Source of the DNA: Limisphaerales bacterium
GTDB lineage: Bacteria > Verrucomicrobiota > Verrucomicrobiia > Limisphaerales > JAKEEH01
Length of the DNA stretch: 50,681 bases
Assembly: GCA_022616725.1 (NCBI GenBank)
Contig: JAKEEH010000122.1
Coordinates: 1 to 50,681 of the forward strand
Direction of reading: 5' to 3'
This document shows, piece by piece, positions 33,836-43,051 of the stretch. Below the pieces are notes generated by a model. The model was given only the letters and a program-made list of their open reading frames with translations, was not told the DNA's origin and searched no databases. The position numbers and the translations under genes are program-made. Position 1 is the stretch's first letter. Every line of letters starts with the position of its first letter.

Positions 33836-34002
33836 GAGGCATTATAACGGATTACCGGCTGCGAGCAAGTCATTGCCGCACGCGAGTTACATCATCGTGC
33901 CTGCGCGGGAAGATTGAGTTCTGCAACCGTTGTTGAGATCCGCCGCCGCCTGCGCCTACGTTTTAATTGCTCCAAGGCCCATTTCTCCCAATATTATCCA
34001 GC

Positions 34003-36678
34003 ATGTCGAGTGCGCGCAGGCAGTATCCGTTTCATTTGATCGAGCCGAAGTGGCAGGCCCGCTGGGACCACGAACAGACGTTCCGGGCCTGGAACCCGGG
34101 CGAGGACATCCCGGCCGATCACCCCTTCCGCAAACGGCACCCTGCGGCGCTTCCGCCGAAATACTATATCCTTGATATGTTTCCCTATCCGAGCGGTGCC
34201 GGACTGCACGTCGGGCATCCGGAGGGGTACACGGCTACCGATATCTTGGCGCGCTACCGCCGAGCGCTTGGGTTTAACGTGCTGCATCCGATGGGATGGG
34301 ACGCTTTCGGCCTGCCGGCCGAGCAATACGCCATCAAGACCGGGCAGCATCCCCGCAAGACCACCGAGGCGAACATCGCGACCTTCAAGCGGCAGATCAA
34401 ATCGCTCGGGTTCAGCTACGACTGGTCGCGAGAGGTGGATACGACCGACCCGAATTACTTCAAGTGGACGCAGTGGATCTTCCTGAAGATCTACAATTCC
34501 TGGTTCAACCCGGCCACAAGCAAAGCCGAGCCGATCGAGACGCTCACGTATCCGCCCGAGTTAAGGAGCGACGAGGAGAAACGCGCCTATCGCGACAGCA
34601 AACGCCTGGCCTTCGTCTCGGAAGCGCCCGTGAACTGGTGCCCGGAACTCGGCACCGTGCTGGCGAACGAGGAGGTCATCGACGGCAAGAGCGAAGTCGG
34701 CGGCTATCCGGTGATCCGCAAGCCGATGCGCCAATGGATGCTGCGCATCACCGCCTACGCCGAGCGCCTTCTGAACGACCTCGATTCTATTGACTGGAGC
34801 CATTCCCTCAAGGAGATGCAGCGCAACTGGATCGGGCGCAGCGAAGGCGCAGAGGTCATTTTCAGGCTCGCCGACTCGGAGAAGTCGATCACCGTTTTTA
34901 CAACCCGGCCCGATACGCTTTGGGGCGCGACCTACATGGTCCTTTCGCCCGAGCATAAACTGGTTGACGAGATTACGACGCCCGAATACCGCGCTGAGGT
35001 CGAGAAATACCGCGCTTATGCCGCGAGCAAGAGCGATCTGGAACGCACCGAACTCGCCAAAGAAAAAACCGGCGTCTTTACAGGCGCGTACGCGATCAAT
35101 CTGGCCAACAACGAACGCATCCCGATCTGGATCGCCGACTATGTGCTCATCAGCTACGGCACCGGCGCGATCATGGCCGTGCCAGCACATGACACGCGCG
35201 ACCTTGAGTTTGCAGAAAAATTCAGCTTGACCGTCATCAAAGTTGTTGAACCTCCGGACGGGAAGGATTGGCGCGGATTCGTAGATGACGGGACTTCGGT
35301 AAATTCGTCAAATCCCGAGATTTCGCTAAACGGCCTCCCGACACCTGAAGCAAAACGAAAGATCACCGCCTGGCTGGAATCGAAAGGCCTCGGCAAAAAG
35401 ACCATCAATTACAAACTGCGCGACTGGCTCTTCAGCCGCCAACGTTATTGGGGCGAGCCGTTTCCCATTGTGTGGAAGAACGGTCATCACGAAGCGTTGC
35501 CGGAATCGGCGCTGCCGGTCCTTCCGCCCGAATTGCAGGATTACAAGCCGACCGCTTCCGGCGAACCGCCCCTGGCCCGCGCCAAAGAATGGGTCAACCT
35601 GCCCGACGGTTCCACGCGCGAAACCAACACCATGCCGCAATGGGCCGGCAGTTGCTGGTACTACCTGCGCTTCATCGACGCGCAGAATCCCGCCTCACTG
35701 TGCGATGCCAAAGCCGAGCGTTACTGGATGGGCACGGGTGGCAGCAGCGCAACTCCGGGTATTGATCTTTACGTCGGAGGCACCGAACACGCCGTCTTGC
35801 ACCTACTCTATTCCCGGTTCTGGCACAAGGTGCTTTACGATCTCGGCTACGTCTCGACGCCGGAGCCGTTTTTTAAACTCGTCAACCAGGGTCTTATCCT
35901 CGGCGAGGACAATCAGAAGATGTCTAAATCGCGCGGCAACGTTATTCCCGTTGACGCACCGGTCAAGGACTTCGGAACCGACGCCCTCCGCCTGTTCGAA
36001 ATGTTCATTGGACCGCTGGAGATGGTAAAGCCCTGGAGCACTCGTGGAGTCGAAGGTGTTTACCGTTTTCTCGGCCGCGTCTGGCGGCTGTTCGTCGATG
36101 AACAAAGCGAGACCGAATTGGAGCAGCGCTTAACCACCGAGCAGCCGGGCCCGGAACTTCTCGACATCATTCGACTTAACCCCGCTATTCAAGATGTGAC
36201 TGCCACGCCGGTGCAGCTCAAAACACTGCACGCCTGCATCAGGAAAGTTACCGAAGATCTCGATGGCTTGCGTTTCAACACGGCGATTTCCGCGCTGATG
36301 GTTTTCGTCAACGAAGCCATGACGTGGGAAACGCGCCCGCGTTCTGTCATGCGCGACTTCCTCATCCTGCTGCAACCGTTCGCGCCGCATCTCGCCGAAG
36401 AATTATTTTCTCGCCTCTATCTCAAATCTGAACTGCGCCTGCCCTACATCCCGTGGCCGAAGTTCGATCCCGCGCTGCTGGTCGAAGACATGCTGGTAAT
36501 CGCGGTGCAGGTGAACGGCAAGTTGCGCGACACGATTGTCGTCCCCGCCAATCCGACGCAGGAGGAAATCGAAGCAGCCGCGCTGAAAGCCGAAAAGGCG
36601 CAGCCGTTTCTCGCCGGCAAGATCGTCAAAAAGATTATCGTGGTGCCGAAGCGGTTGGTGAATATCGTCGTCGCCTGA
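34003..36678 (+). CDS. leuS: Leucyl-tRNA synthetase
   Basis: 891 residues from ATG 34003. HIGH-type motif in [20 protein letters not shown], editing (CP1) domain with [20 protein letters not shown] and the [15 protein letters not shown] loop that holds the hydrolytic Asp, KMSKS loop [12 protein letters not shown], and the C-terminal tRNA-binding domain. It charges tRNA-Leu and removes mischarged products. The first 35 codons ([19 protein letters not shown]) are canonical. The frame opens 36 nt earlier but that adds no family sequence. Its neighbour ilvC is in the branched-chain pathway, but the toxin pair separates them. Confidence 0.98.
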   Translation: MSSARRQYPFHLIEPKWQARWDHEQTFRAWNPGEDIPADHPFRKRHPAALPPKYYILDMFPYPSGAGLHVGHPEGYTATDILARYRRALGFNVLHPMGWDAFGLPAEQYAIKTGQHPRKTTEANIATFKRQIKSLGFSYDWSREVDTTDPNYFKWTQWIFLKIYNSWFNPATSKAEPIETLTYPPELRSDEEKRAYRDSKRLAFVSEAPVNWCPELGTVLANEEVIDGKSEVGGYPVIRKPMRQWMLRITAYAERLLNDLDSIDWSHSLKEMQRNWIGRSEGAEVIFRLADSEKSITVFTTRPDTLWGATYMVLSPEHKLVDEITTPEYRAEVEKYRAYAASKSDLERTELAKEKTGVFTGAYAINLANNERIPIWIADYVLISYGTGAIMAVPAHDTRDLEFAEKFSLTVIKVVEPPDGKDWRGFVDDGTSVNSSNPEISLNGLPTPEAKRKITAWLESKGLGKKTINYKLRDWLFSRQRYWGEPFPIVWKNGHHEALPESALPVLPPELQDYKPTASGEPPLARAKEWVNLPDGSTRETNTMPQWAGSCWYYLRFIDAQNPASLCDAKAERYWMGTGGSSATPGIDLYVGGTEHAVLHLLYSRFWHKVLYDLGYVSTPEPFFKLVNQGLILGEDNQKMSKSRGNVIPVDAPVKDFGTDALRLFEMFIGPLEMVKPWSTRGVEGVYRFLGRVWRLFVDEQSETELEQRLTTEQPGPELLDIIRLNPAIQDVTATPVQLKTLHACIRKVTEDLDGLRFNTAISALMVFVNEAMTWETRPRSVMRDFLILLQPFAPHLAEELFSRLYLKSELRLPYIPWPKFDPALLVEDMLVIAVQVNGKLRDTIVVPANPTQEEIEAAALKAEKAQPFLAGKIVKKIIVVPKRLVNIVVA

Positions 36679-36680
36679 CA

Positions 36681-36711
36681 GGGGCGAAATAATCATTGAA
36701 AGAATCGCCCC
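36681..36711. terminator. Weak hairpin after leuS
   Basis: GGGGCGA (36681-36687) and TCGCCCC (36705-36711) around a 17-nt AT-rich loop, 2 nt after the leuS stop codon. There is no T-run. Confidence 0.35.
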
Positions 36712-36753
36712 GCTGGGCCGTTATATCACAAAGGGTAATACGGAAGGCCGTCT

Positions 36754-37398
36754 ATGACGCGATCAGCCATTTCTTTCCTATGGCTCGCTGCCTGGCTCTC
36801 AATTCCGATCTGTGGCAGCGCCTCAGTAAAGATCACCCGCTTTGACGCCGCAGGCGCCTTGGCATGGACTAATTCCTTTTGCACGAGCAATCCGGTCTAT
36901 GAAATCGTGCGTGCCCCTGCGATTACCGGATCCTGGCAGCACGTGGCTTACGTCACCAATCAGCACAGTTTCAGCCTGCCCGATCCAATCCCTTCCGGTG
37001 CTTCCATGGCGTTCTATCGGGTCGCGTGGATTGAGAACGATCCGATCATCCTCGACTACGCCTACGACGAACATGGCATTGGCGAGCCGTCAGTGATAGG
37101 CACGTTGACGCTTCACCTGCCCACAATGTCCGCGACCTGGTTCTTTGAAGAAACCGATTTCAACACCAGTCCTCATCCCCTCGGTGCAGGATTTGGCGGC
37201 ATTGGCCAGCGACAAAACGACGAGACGCTCATTATCAGACTGCGGATGAATCCCGACGACGGCGTTTACCTCGAAGGCCAGTTGCGTTCATCGCCGACGG
37301 CAAGCAACTGCGGCTACGCTTTCAGCGGAATGGTTTATTGGATCAACTTCACAGGCACCTTTCCGATCGGCCCGTTCATCGCCCGGCAGGAACCATAA
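36754..37398 (+). CDS. Unknown exported protein with the shared FYR-type domain
   Basis: 214 residues with a signal peptide (ISFLWLAAWLSIPICGSASV). Residues ~25-90 (ALAWTNSFCTSNPVYEIVRA, ITGSWQHV, SMAFYRVAW) repeat the pattern seen at the C-termini of the LTD protein and the phosphatase, here at the N-terminus. The C-terminal half (GTLTLHLPTMSATWFFEE, RLRMNPDDGVYLEGQL) is beta-rich and unrecognised. It may be cotranscribed with the pseudopilin gene 14 nt downstream. Confidence 0.75.
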   Translation: MTRSAISFLWLAAWLSIPICGSASVKITRFDAAGALAWTNSFCTSNPVYEIVRAPAITGSWQHVAYVTNQHSFSLPDPIPSGASMAFYRVAWIENDPIILDYAYDEHGIGEPSVIGTLTLHLPTMSATWFFEETDFNTSPHPLGAGFGGIGQRQNDETLIIRLRMNPDDGVYLEGQLRSSPTASNCGYAFSGMVYWINFTGTFPIGPFIARQEP

Positions 37399-37412
37399 AA
37401 TCGGTGAGGCAA

Positions 37413-38156
37413 ATGGATACAAGTTCCATTTTGAATCACGATGACAAGTCTTTGGCTGGCGAGAGCCCGCCTGCATTTACGCTCATCGAACTGCTGGTCC
37501 TCATTGCCGTTATCGCTATGCTTGCCGCAATTCTGCTCCCGGTGTTGAGCCGCGTCAAAGACACCGCAGCGCGTGTTCAATGTCTCAACAATGTGAAACA
37601 GATCGGCCATGCCGTCTTCCTCTACACCGAGGATCACGAGGACTTTTTTCCGCTGGTCGAAGATTGGCCGGCCTTTGGCGGCAGGCGCGGCACGACCGGC
37701 GTTTACAATTCTAACGCCTACGATCCCACAAATCGGCCCCTCAACGAATACGTCGGCTATCAACTCGAGGTGTTCCACTGCCCGCGCGATAAAGGGGACG
37801 CGCTCAATGGCGTCAACCTGCCGTTGTGGGAGGCTTACGGCAACAGCTACATCATGCAATTGGGCGCCAGTAGTTTCCGCACACAATATATCCTCGCGAT
37901 GCGCAACGGCACCTACGGTCCGCCAGTGCGTGTCAGCACGATCCACCGCACGGAAAATAAGATCGTCGTTTCGGAATGGCCGTTCCACGCCAACCGTCCC
38001 TTGACTGACAGCCGCACCCAGTGGCACAACCGCGGTCAGGTGCGGGCGTTTAACATCTACTTCGCCGACAGCCACGCCGACTACTTCAAATTTCCCTCCA
38101 CTTACGGTCCCGCCGACGAATGGATCGCCCCGGATCCAGCTTACTTGTGGTGGTAA
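37413..38156 (+). CDS. Type II secretion/type IV-like pseudopilin
   Basis: 247 residues. Prepilin cleavage/methylation region: PPAFTLIELLVLIAVIAMLAAILLPVL, with Phe at +1 and Glu at +5; the -1 residue is Ala instead of the usual Gly. The globular part (RVQCLNNVKQIGHAVFLYTEDH, and near the end FNIYFADSHADYFKFP) is the H-x-D/G-type verrucomicrobial/planctomycete pseudopilin fold. It needs prepilin peptidase and is probably part of an export or surface fibre system not in this window. Start at 37413 is set by the short basic leader before PPAFTLIE. Confidence 0.93.
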   Translation: MDTSSILNHDDKSLAGESPPAFTLIELLVLIAVIAMLAAILLPVLSRVKDTAARVQCLNNVKQIGHAVFLYTEDHEDFFPLVEDWPAFGGRRGTTGVYNSNAYDPTNRPLNEYVGYQLEVFHCPRDKGDALNGVNLPLWEAYGNSYIMQLGASSFRTQYILAMRNGTYGPPVRVSTIHRTENKIVVSEWPFHANRPLTDSRTQWHNRGQVRAFNIYFADSHADYFKFPSTYGPADEWIAPDPAYLWW

Positions 38157-38172
38157 GAATCGCCACCTTGGG

Positions 38173-38220
38173 TCCTTCAACTCTTCGACCCTGCAACGCT
38201 TCAACTCTTCACACTCTCAC
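38173..38220. repeat. 8-nt periodic array (CTTCAA units)
   Basis: Six units of 8 nt at 38173, 38181, 38189, 38197, 38205 and 38213, all built around CTTCAA or CTTCAC (TCCTTCAA, CGCTTCAA, CTCTTCAC). It follows the pseudopilin stop codon by 17 nt and precedes the next gene by about 50 nt. Confidence 0.8.
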
Positions 38221-38271
38221 CCATTTAGGGTGAACACCCCACACCCCTAAACGGAACCATGCCCCGGACTC

Positions 38272-40197
38272 ATGGCTCTTAACCGCGTTATGACGAAATA
38301 CAAACTTACCCATCGTATGAAATTCACGTTCTGCGCCGCTGCCGTTGTTTGGGCGGGCATAGCGTTGCAGGCTCAGACCAATGGTCCGATCCTGGTCGAT
38401 CCCAATCTCAGGGTGCGCTCCGTTGTGAGCAATCTTGATCAACCTACAAGCATGGCGTTCCTCGGCGCGAACGACTTTCTCGTGCTCGAAAAGGCCTCCG
38501 GCAGAGTTTTGCGCGTCGTCGATGGCGCGGTCACCGCCACCGCGCTCGACCTCGCCGTCAACTCCGCCTCCGAGCGCGGGTTGCTCGGCATCGCGTTGCA
38601 TCCCGACTTTCCGGCCAACCCCGGTGTCTATCTCTATTGGACTGAAAGCTCGACCGGCGCTGATTCAGGCGAACTCGCCGATGTCCCGCTCCTCGGCAAT
38701 CGTGTGGATCGTTTTATGTGGAACGGCTCCACTCTGACGAGGGAGCAAAATCTGATCCGCCTGCGCGCCCTTCAACAGGATGCCGACCAGCCTCTTCGCG
38801 GCAATCATGATGGAGGCGTGGTGCGCTTTGGTCCCGATGGCAAGCTCTACATTTATATGGGCGATAATGGACGTCGTGGCCAAATGCAGAACCTCCCCGA
38901 TGGTCCGGGCCCGGACGGCAACATGCCGGACGACCAATTCGGCGGCCCGGAACCCGATGACGCCCATCTCACTGGCGTGGTTCTCCGCTTGAATGACGAT
39001 GGCTCGGCCCCAACCGACAATCCGTTCTTCCGCGCCGGGGCCATTCGCGGCGGCGAAGCAGGGGCTAACCTGCAGAAGGTCTTTGCCTATGGCATCCGCA
39101 ACGGCTTTGGAATGGCCTTCGATCCGTTCTCTGGGGAACTGTGGGAAGGGCAAAATGGCGATGACAGTTTCACGGAAATCAACCGGGTCGAGGCGGGTGC
39201 AAATCTCGGCTGGATTCAAGTTATGGGACCGCTGGAACGCATCGCCCAGTTCAAAGAAATCGAGACCAGCTCAAACTTCTTCGGCCTGCAACAGATTCGC
39301 TGGTCCCCCACCAACATCGCCGACTCCGCCCAGGAAGCGTTGGCCCGCCTGTTCATGGTGTTTGAGGGCGGCGACGAATTTGGAGCCTTGATGACAGGCG
39401 CTGAAGAAGTGCCCCCGGTGCAAACCGACGCCCGCGCTCTGGCCCGTTTCACGTTGAACCCGGACGGGACGCTCTCTTACGAACTGCGCGCCACCGGACC
39501 CATTGAGGATGCGACCCAGGCGCACATTCACGTGGGCGGGCGCAAGCAGAATGGCCCGGTGGTTCTGTTTTTGTTTGGCTTCGATCCGGCAGGACAGGAT
39601 TTCCAGGCTGGCGACTTGATTGCGAGCGGCACGGTCAACGATTCGGACGTCATCGAGCGCCCCGGCTTCACGCCCACAATTTCCAACCTCGTCCAACGCA
39701 TACGCCAGGGGCGTACCTATGCGAATCTCCACACCATCGCCCATCCGGGCGGGGAGGTCCGCGGGCAAATCATCGTCACCGATCGCGCCCCTGTGTCGCG
39801 CTACAGTGACCCGGAATTCAGTTGGAAATTCGAGGTCGCTCCCGCCGGCATCGGCTTCATCAGCAGCCGGGCTCTTGGGCCGCAATACCAGGGCGATTTG
39901 ATCGTCGGCGCCGCTCGAGACTTCCTCCAGGGCGGCACGCTGTTCCGTTTCAACCTCACCGGCAACCGCCGGAAGATTGCCGTTGAAGATCCGCGTCTCG
40001 AGGATCGCGTCGCGGACAATCTGGCCAAGTTTGAAATCACCGAAAGCGAAAGCCTGCTGTTTGGGACCGGGTTTGGAATCGGGACAGATATTCACACCGG
40101 ACCCAACGGCAACCTCTACGTCGTGTCGCTCTCGAACGGCACAGTTTACGAAATCTCCCGGCTCACTCCGACGGGCAAAACCGGATTGCGCAAATAA
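38272..40197 (+). CDS. Exported PQQ-dependent sugar-dehydrogenase-like protein with CHRD insert
   Basis: 641 residues (starts at 38290 or 38317 would also keep the signal peptide KFTFCAAAVVWAGIALQAQ). Glucose/sorbosone dehydrogenase propeller: LDQPTSMAFL, RGLLGIALHPDF, NHDGGVVRFGPDGKLYIYMGDNG, FAYGIRNGFGMAFDPFSGELW, HTGPNGNLYVVSLSNGTVYE. Between ~365 and 505 the propeller is interrupted by a CHRD domain (LMTGAEEVPPVQTDARALARF, ATQAHIHVGG, GTVNDSDVI, YANLHTIAHPGGEVRGQI), otherwise found in BMP-inhibitor chordins and bacterial surface proteins. It may bind a sugar or metal ligand. Enzyme activity is likely periplasmic oxidation of a sugar but untested. Confidence 0.92.
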   Translation: MALNRVMTKYKLTHRMKFTFCAAAVVWAGIALQAQTNGPILVDPNLRVRSVVSNLDQPTSMAFLGANDFLVLEKASGRVLRVVDGAVTATALDLAVNSASERGLLGIALHPDFPANPGVYLYWTESSTGADSGELADVPLLGNRVDRFMWNGSTLTREQNLIRLRALQQDADQPLRGNHDGGVVRFGPDGKLYIYMGDNGRRGQMQNLPDGPGPDGNMPDDQFGGPEPDDAHLTGVVLRLNDDGSAPTDNPFFRAGAIRGGEAGANLQKVFAYGIRNGFGMAFDPFSGELWEGQNGDDSFTEINRVEAGANLGWIQVMGPLERIAQFKEIETSSNFFGLQQIRWSPTNIADSAQEALARLFMVFEGGDEFGALMTGAEEVPPVQTDARALARFTLNPDGTLSYELRATGPIEDATQAHIHVGGRKQNGPVVLFLFGFDPAGQDFQAGDLIASGTVNDSDVIERPGFTPTISNLVQRIRQGRTYANLHTIAHPGGEVRGQIIVTDRAPVSRYSDPEFSWKFEVAPAGIGFISSRALGPQYQGDLIVGAARDFLQGGTLFRFNLTGNRRKIAVEDPRLEDRVADNLAKFEITESESLLFGTGFGIGTDIHTGPNGNLYVVSLSNGTVYEISRLTPTGKTGLRK

Positions 40198-40219
40198 CAG
40201 CGCGCACCACTCGCACAAA

Positions 40220-40320
40220 CCCGCCCTCTCCCGTCCAACGGGAGAGGGCGGGTAGATCGATCCGGGCAGCAGACGCCAAGGAGGTAGGGGTGAGGAACCC
40301 CGCGGAAGAATACGTTCCGC
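40220..40320. repeat. Three consecutive hairpins after the dehydrogenase-like gene
   Basis: 15-bp perfect stem CCCGCCCTCTCCCGT (40220-40234) with 40238-40252 and a 3-nt loop; GGGGT/ACCCC (40287-40291 and 40297-40301); GCGGAA/TTCCGC (40302-40307 and 40315-40320). The first lies 22 nt after the stop codon and is probably a terminator or dispersed repeat. The rest of 40198-40488 shows no gene. Confidence 0.55.
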
Positions 40321-40488
40321 CACCCGGACCAAATCAACAGCCTGCAGACTATTTGAAACGGCTTCCGCGCGCCATCGGAGCAACTGCGAAGCGGGCGTCA
40401 GTAAAATTACTACACGCCGCACCGAGGAACCAGGATGCGAGGGATCGACCACGATTGACACCCCGCAGCGATTTGACTACCAAGGATT

Positions 40489-41019
40489 ATGCGTTCCATT
40501 TCATCTCTCCTGTCAGGTTGGCTGTTCGCGCTGGTCGCATTCGCGGGCATGGCCGCAGAGGCGCCGAAAACTTTTAAAGTCGGTGAATTCGCCTTTGCCC
40601 GTCCCGAAGCGTGGGAATGGATTGTGTCCGCCTCGCCGATGCGCAAAGCTCAACTCAAGGTCCCCGCCAAGGGAGGCAAACCCGCGGAGGTGGTTTTCTT
40701 TTACTTTGGTGAGGGCAGCGGTGGCGGGACTAAGGCGAACGTGGACCGTTGGCTGGGACAATTCGAGGAGCCGCGCGACAAGATTAGCGCCAAAGTCGAG
40801 GAGAAAAAGGCCGGCCCCCGCACCATCACCTACGTGCAGGCCGAAGGCACCTACAAAAGCGGAATGCCCGGCGGCCCGACCACCCCGCAGCCAAATACGA
40901 TGTTGCTCGGCGCGATCCTCGAGAGTTCCCAGGGCAACGTCTTCGTTCGCATGACAGGTCCCATTGATGTCGTCAAGACCGCGAAGGACGATTTCAACAA
41001 AATGATCGAGGCGAGATAA
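40489..41019 (+). CDS. Unknown exported protein
   Basis: 176 residues with a signal peptide (LLSGWLFALVAFAGMAAEA). The rest (TFKVGEFAFARPEAWEWI, AEVVFFYFGEGSGGGTKANVDRWLGQF, RTITYVQAEGTYKSG, LLGAILESSQGNVFVRMTGP) is a compact alpha/beta fold that recurs in PVC genomes without a named function. The pattern resembles a lipid- or ligand-binding beta-barrel-like domain; this is not certain. Confidence 0.8.
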   Translation: MRSISSLLSGWLFALVAFAGMAAEAPKTFKVGEFAFARPEAWEWIVSASPMRKAQLKVPAKGGKPAEVVFFYFGEGSGGGTKANVDRWLGQFEEPRDKISAKVEEKKAGPRTITYVQAEGTYKSGMPGGPTTPQPNTMLLGAILESSQGNVFVRMTGPIDVVKTAKDDFNKMIEAR

Positions 41020-41053
41020 GCATCCATCGCCTCGCCTCAGCCCCGCGAGCGTC

Positions 41054-41893
41054 TTACTTGAGTTCTGCCGCCGCCGGATCGCCGCCAAATTGTGCGTGCC
41101 TTTTTAGTTTGGTCCACGTGTTTTCGGACATCGCGGCCTGCCGGTACACCGGCGTCCATAACGGCTCCGCGCTGGTCGAGCGGCGGGCTCGCTCGAGCCA
41201 TTTGCGGTCGAGTGGTTCCGCGATCAGAGACATCGAATTGGCGGCGATGGTCGTCTCTTCCTTCTCGCCTGTGGCGTGACCGACGCCGACAAAAAAGCCC
41301 GCCAGCAGCAAGGAAACGCGCAACATCGTGCTGCGCGAATAGGTCGGCAGTGCGCACGGGCGGTTTGGGTCGAGCAGTTCGTAAATGCGCGCGAAAAGCG
41401 GCTGGGTCCACATGGCGGCGTTGGTGGCCGGCGAAAAGGCATCGAAGAGAATTCCGTGCGGCTTCGGCAATCCCTCCGCCTCGGGGCGGTGGAGCAATTC
41501 AGCGAAATCGTCCACCTGAACTTCCCATGAGACGTGCTGCCGATCGTTGTCAAACGCGATTGAGCGATCCCGGAGCAGTGCGGCCACCGCCGTCTCGTAT
41601 TCGCCGAAGTAACCGAGTTCCATTCGGTGAGCCAGCGCAAACTCCAGCGGATCGAGCGTCTGATCAAAACTTACGATCCGCAGCGACCCGCGAATCTCTC
41701 GACATGCGCGCAGGACGGTGAGCACATTTGCCGCCGCTCCAAGGCCGACATCCCAGAGGACAAATCCCTCCTCGCAGGTTCGCATTCGCTCCGGCAACCG
41801 CAGTTGGCGCACGTAGAGCGCTTCGGCCTCCGCGACCGGCCCGATCACCGGATGAAACGTCTCGTCGTGCTCCAGTGAATGCACGCTGGCCAC
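41054..41893 (-). CDS. MnmD/MnmC-N-like tRNA-uridine methyltransferase
   Basis: 279 residues from GTG 41893. SAM-binding motif FVLWDVGLGAAANVLTVLRA, the FAxP-type ILFDAFSPATNAAMWTQPLF, and ALPTYSRSTMLRVSLLLAGFFVGVG are typical of the DUF752/MnmD methyltransferase family that finishes mnm5U34 in tRNA. N-terminus HSLEHDETFHPVIGP matches the family entry. The frame stays open upstream for about 26 codons (YRLVRLANG) with no ATG, so a CTG start or an earlier GTG could add residues. No FAD-dependent MnmC C-part is present. Confidence 0.85.
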   Translation of the reverse strand: MASVHSLEHDETFHPVIGPVAEAEALYVRQLRLPERMRTCEEGFVLWDVGLGAAANVLTVLRACREIRGSLRIVSFDQTLDPLEFALAHRMELGYFGEYETAVAALLRDRSIAFDNDRQHVSWEVQVDDFAELLHRPEAEGLPKPHGILFDAFSPATNAAMWTQPLFARIYELLDPNRPCALPTYSRSTMLRVSLLLAGFFVGVGHATGEKEETTIAANSMSLIAEPLDRKWLERARRSTSAEPLWTPVYRQAAMSENTWTKLKRHAQFGGDPAAAELK

Positions 41894-41975
41894 GCCGTTG
41901 GCCAGGCGGACGAGGCGATATGGGATTTTCAGATTGTCAGACGCGTCGTTTCTCAGATGATCAGCGTATCAAATT

Positions 41976-42455
41976 ATGGATCAGTTGCTCAAGCTACTGC
42001 AGGAAAACGCCGCGCTTCGCCCCGCCCAACTCGCCGCCATGTTGAACAGTTCGGAGGAGGAGATCGCCTCGCGGATCAAGGCCTACGAAGCGGACCACGT
42101 CATCGTCGGGTATCGCGCGATCCTGAATGAGGAGAAGCTCGGCATGGAGCTGGTTCGCGCGGTGATCGAAGTCAAGATCACTCCGGAACGCGGCGGCGGC
42201 TTCGACCGGCTGGCCGAGCGCATCGCCAAATACAGCGAAGTCAAATCCTGCTATCTGATGAGCGGCGGTTACGACTTGCTCGTGGTGGTCGAGGGCAAAA
42301 ATCTGCGTGACGTGGCAACATTCGTCTCCGAGAAACTCGCCACCATCCACGGAGTCATTTCGACGGCGACCCATTTCATGCTCAAGCCCTATAAGGAACA
42401 GGGCATGCTGATGTACCACGAACACGACGACGAACGGCTGGCGGTAACCCCTTAG
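41976..42455 (+). CDS. Lrp/AsnC-family transcription regulator
   Basis: 159 residues. N-terminal HTH (DQLLKLLQENAALRPAQLAAML) and an AsnC-type effector domain (ELVRAVIEVKITPERGGGF, EVKSCYLMSGGYDLLVVVEG, TATHFMLKPYKEQG). Such proteins sense amino acids and control transport or metabolism genes. It is divergent from the methyltransferase gene and 103 bp ahead of the end of the convergent roadblock gene, so its target is not evident from position. Confidence 0.94.
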   Translation: MDQLLKLLQENAALRPAQLAAMLNSSEEEIASRIKAYEADHVIVGYRAILNEEKLGMELVRAVIEVKITPERGGGFDRLAERIAKYSEVKSCYLMSGGYDLLVVVEGKNLRDVATFVSEKLATIHGVISTATHFMLKPYKEQGMLMYHEHDDERLAVTP

Positions 42456-42558
42456 CCCCAGCAAGAATCGGGAGCACGGCCGGCCGGTCGCAACTTTCGG
42501 GTTGCGAGCAGTCCGCGAACATGCCGTTCTGCGACGGCACGCACGCGCGATTGTGCGC

Positions 42559-43050
42559 TTAAGCGACCTTTCTTTTCTTTTTGGTGAACACAGGCGCGGT
42601 GTTTGCCACGTTGAGCATCGACAGATCGATCCCGTTTTCGGGGTCGCGCTCGTGCGCTCGCTTCAACTGGGCGGAAACCTCCCTCAGCGTCGTCTCGGCA
42701 AAATATTTCACCGCCCCAACGCTGATGCGCGCCTTGAAAATAATTGTCAGGAGCGAATATTCATCCACATTCAGGACCAGCAAACTGAACGACTCGCCCT
42801 GCTGATAGACGCTGGTGAAGTTAGTTTCGTTGACCAGACCGGCGATGCCTTGCGTGGCGGCAAAGGATGCCGCCGACAGCGCTGCCAGCGTGACAGTGTC
42901 AAATGAACTAAAATCACCGACCTGGCTGATGAGGAATCCGCCCTTATCGATGAGCAGGCCGATGCTGGCATCGCTTTTCAGGAGCAACTCCTGCACGGAG
43001 CGATTGATCTCAGCGATATCTTCTTCGATGAGTTGAGGCAGCGTCGCCAT
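42559..43050 (-). CDS. Roadblock/LC7 protein, MglB-like
   Basis: 163 residues. Roadblock/LC7 fold (~15-145): DAS IGLLIDKGGFLISQVGDF, LAALSAASFAATQGIAGLV, SFSLLVLNVDEYSLLTIIFKA. Short basic tail (FTKKKRKVA). In Myxococcus the MglB homodimer is a GTPase-activating protein for MglA. It starts 1 nt after the MglA stop on the same strand, a tight pair. It is the last gene of the minus-strand arm. Confidence 0.93.
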   Translation of the reverse strand: MATLPQLIEEDIAEINRSVQELLLKSDASIGLLIDKGGFLISQVGDFSSFDTVTLAALSAASFAATQGIAGLVNETNFTSVYQQGESFSLLVLNVDEYSLLTIIFKARISVGAVKYFAETTLREVSAQLKRAHERDPENGIDLSMLNVANTAPVFTKKKRKVA

Positions 43051-43051
43051 A

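Noticed and set aside
39271-40461. 396-codon minus-strand frame over the dehydrogenase-like gene
   Set aside because: Shadow of a GC-rich gene; no signal peptide or domain motifs.
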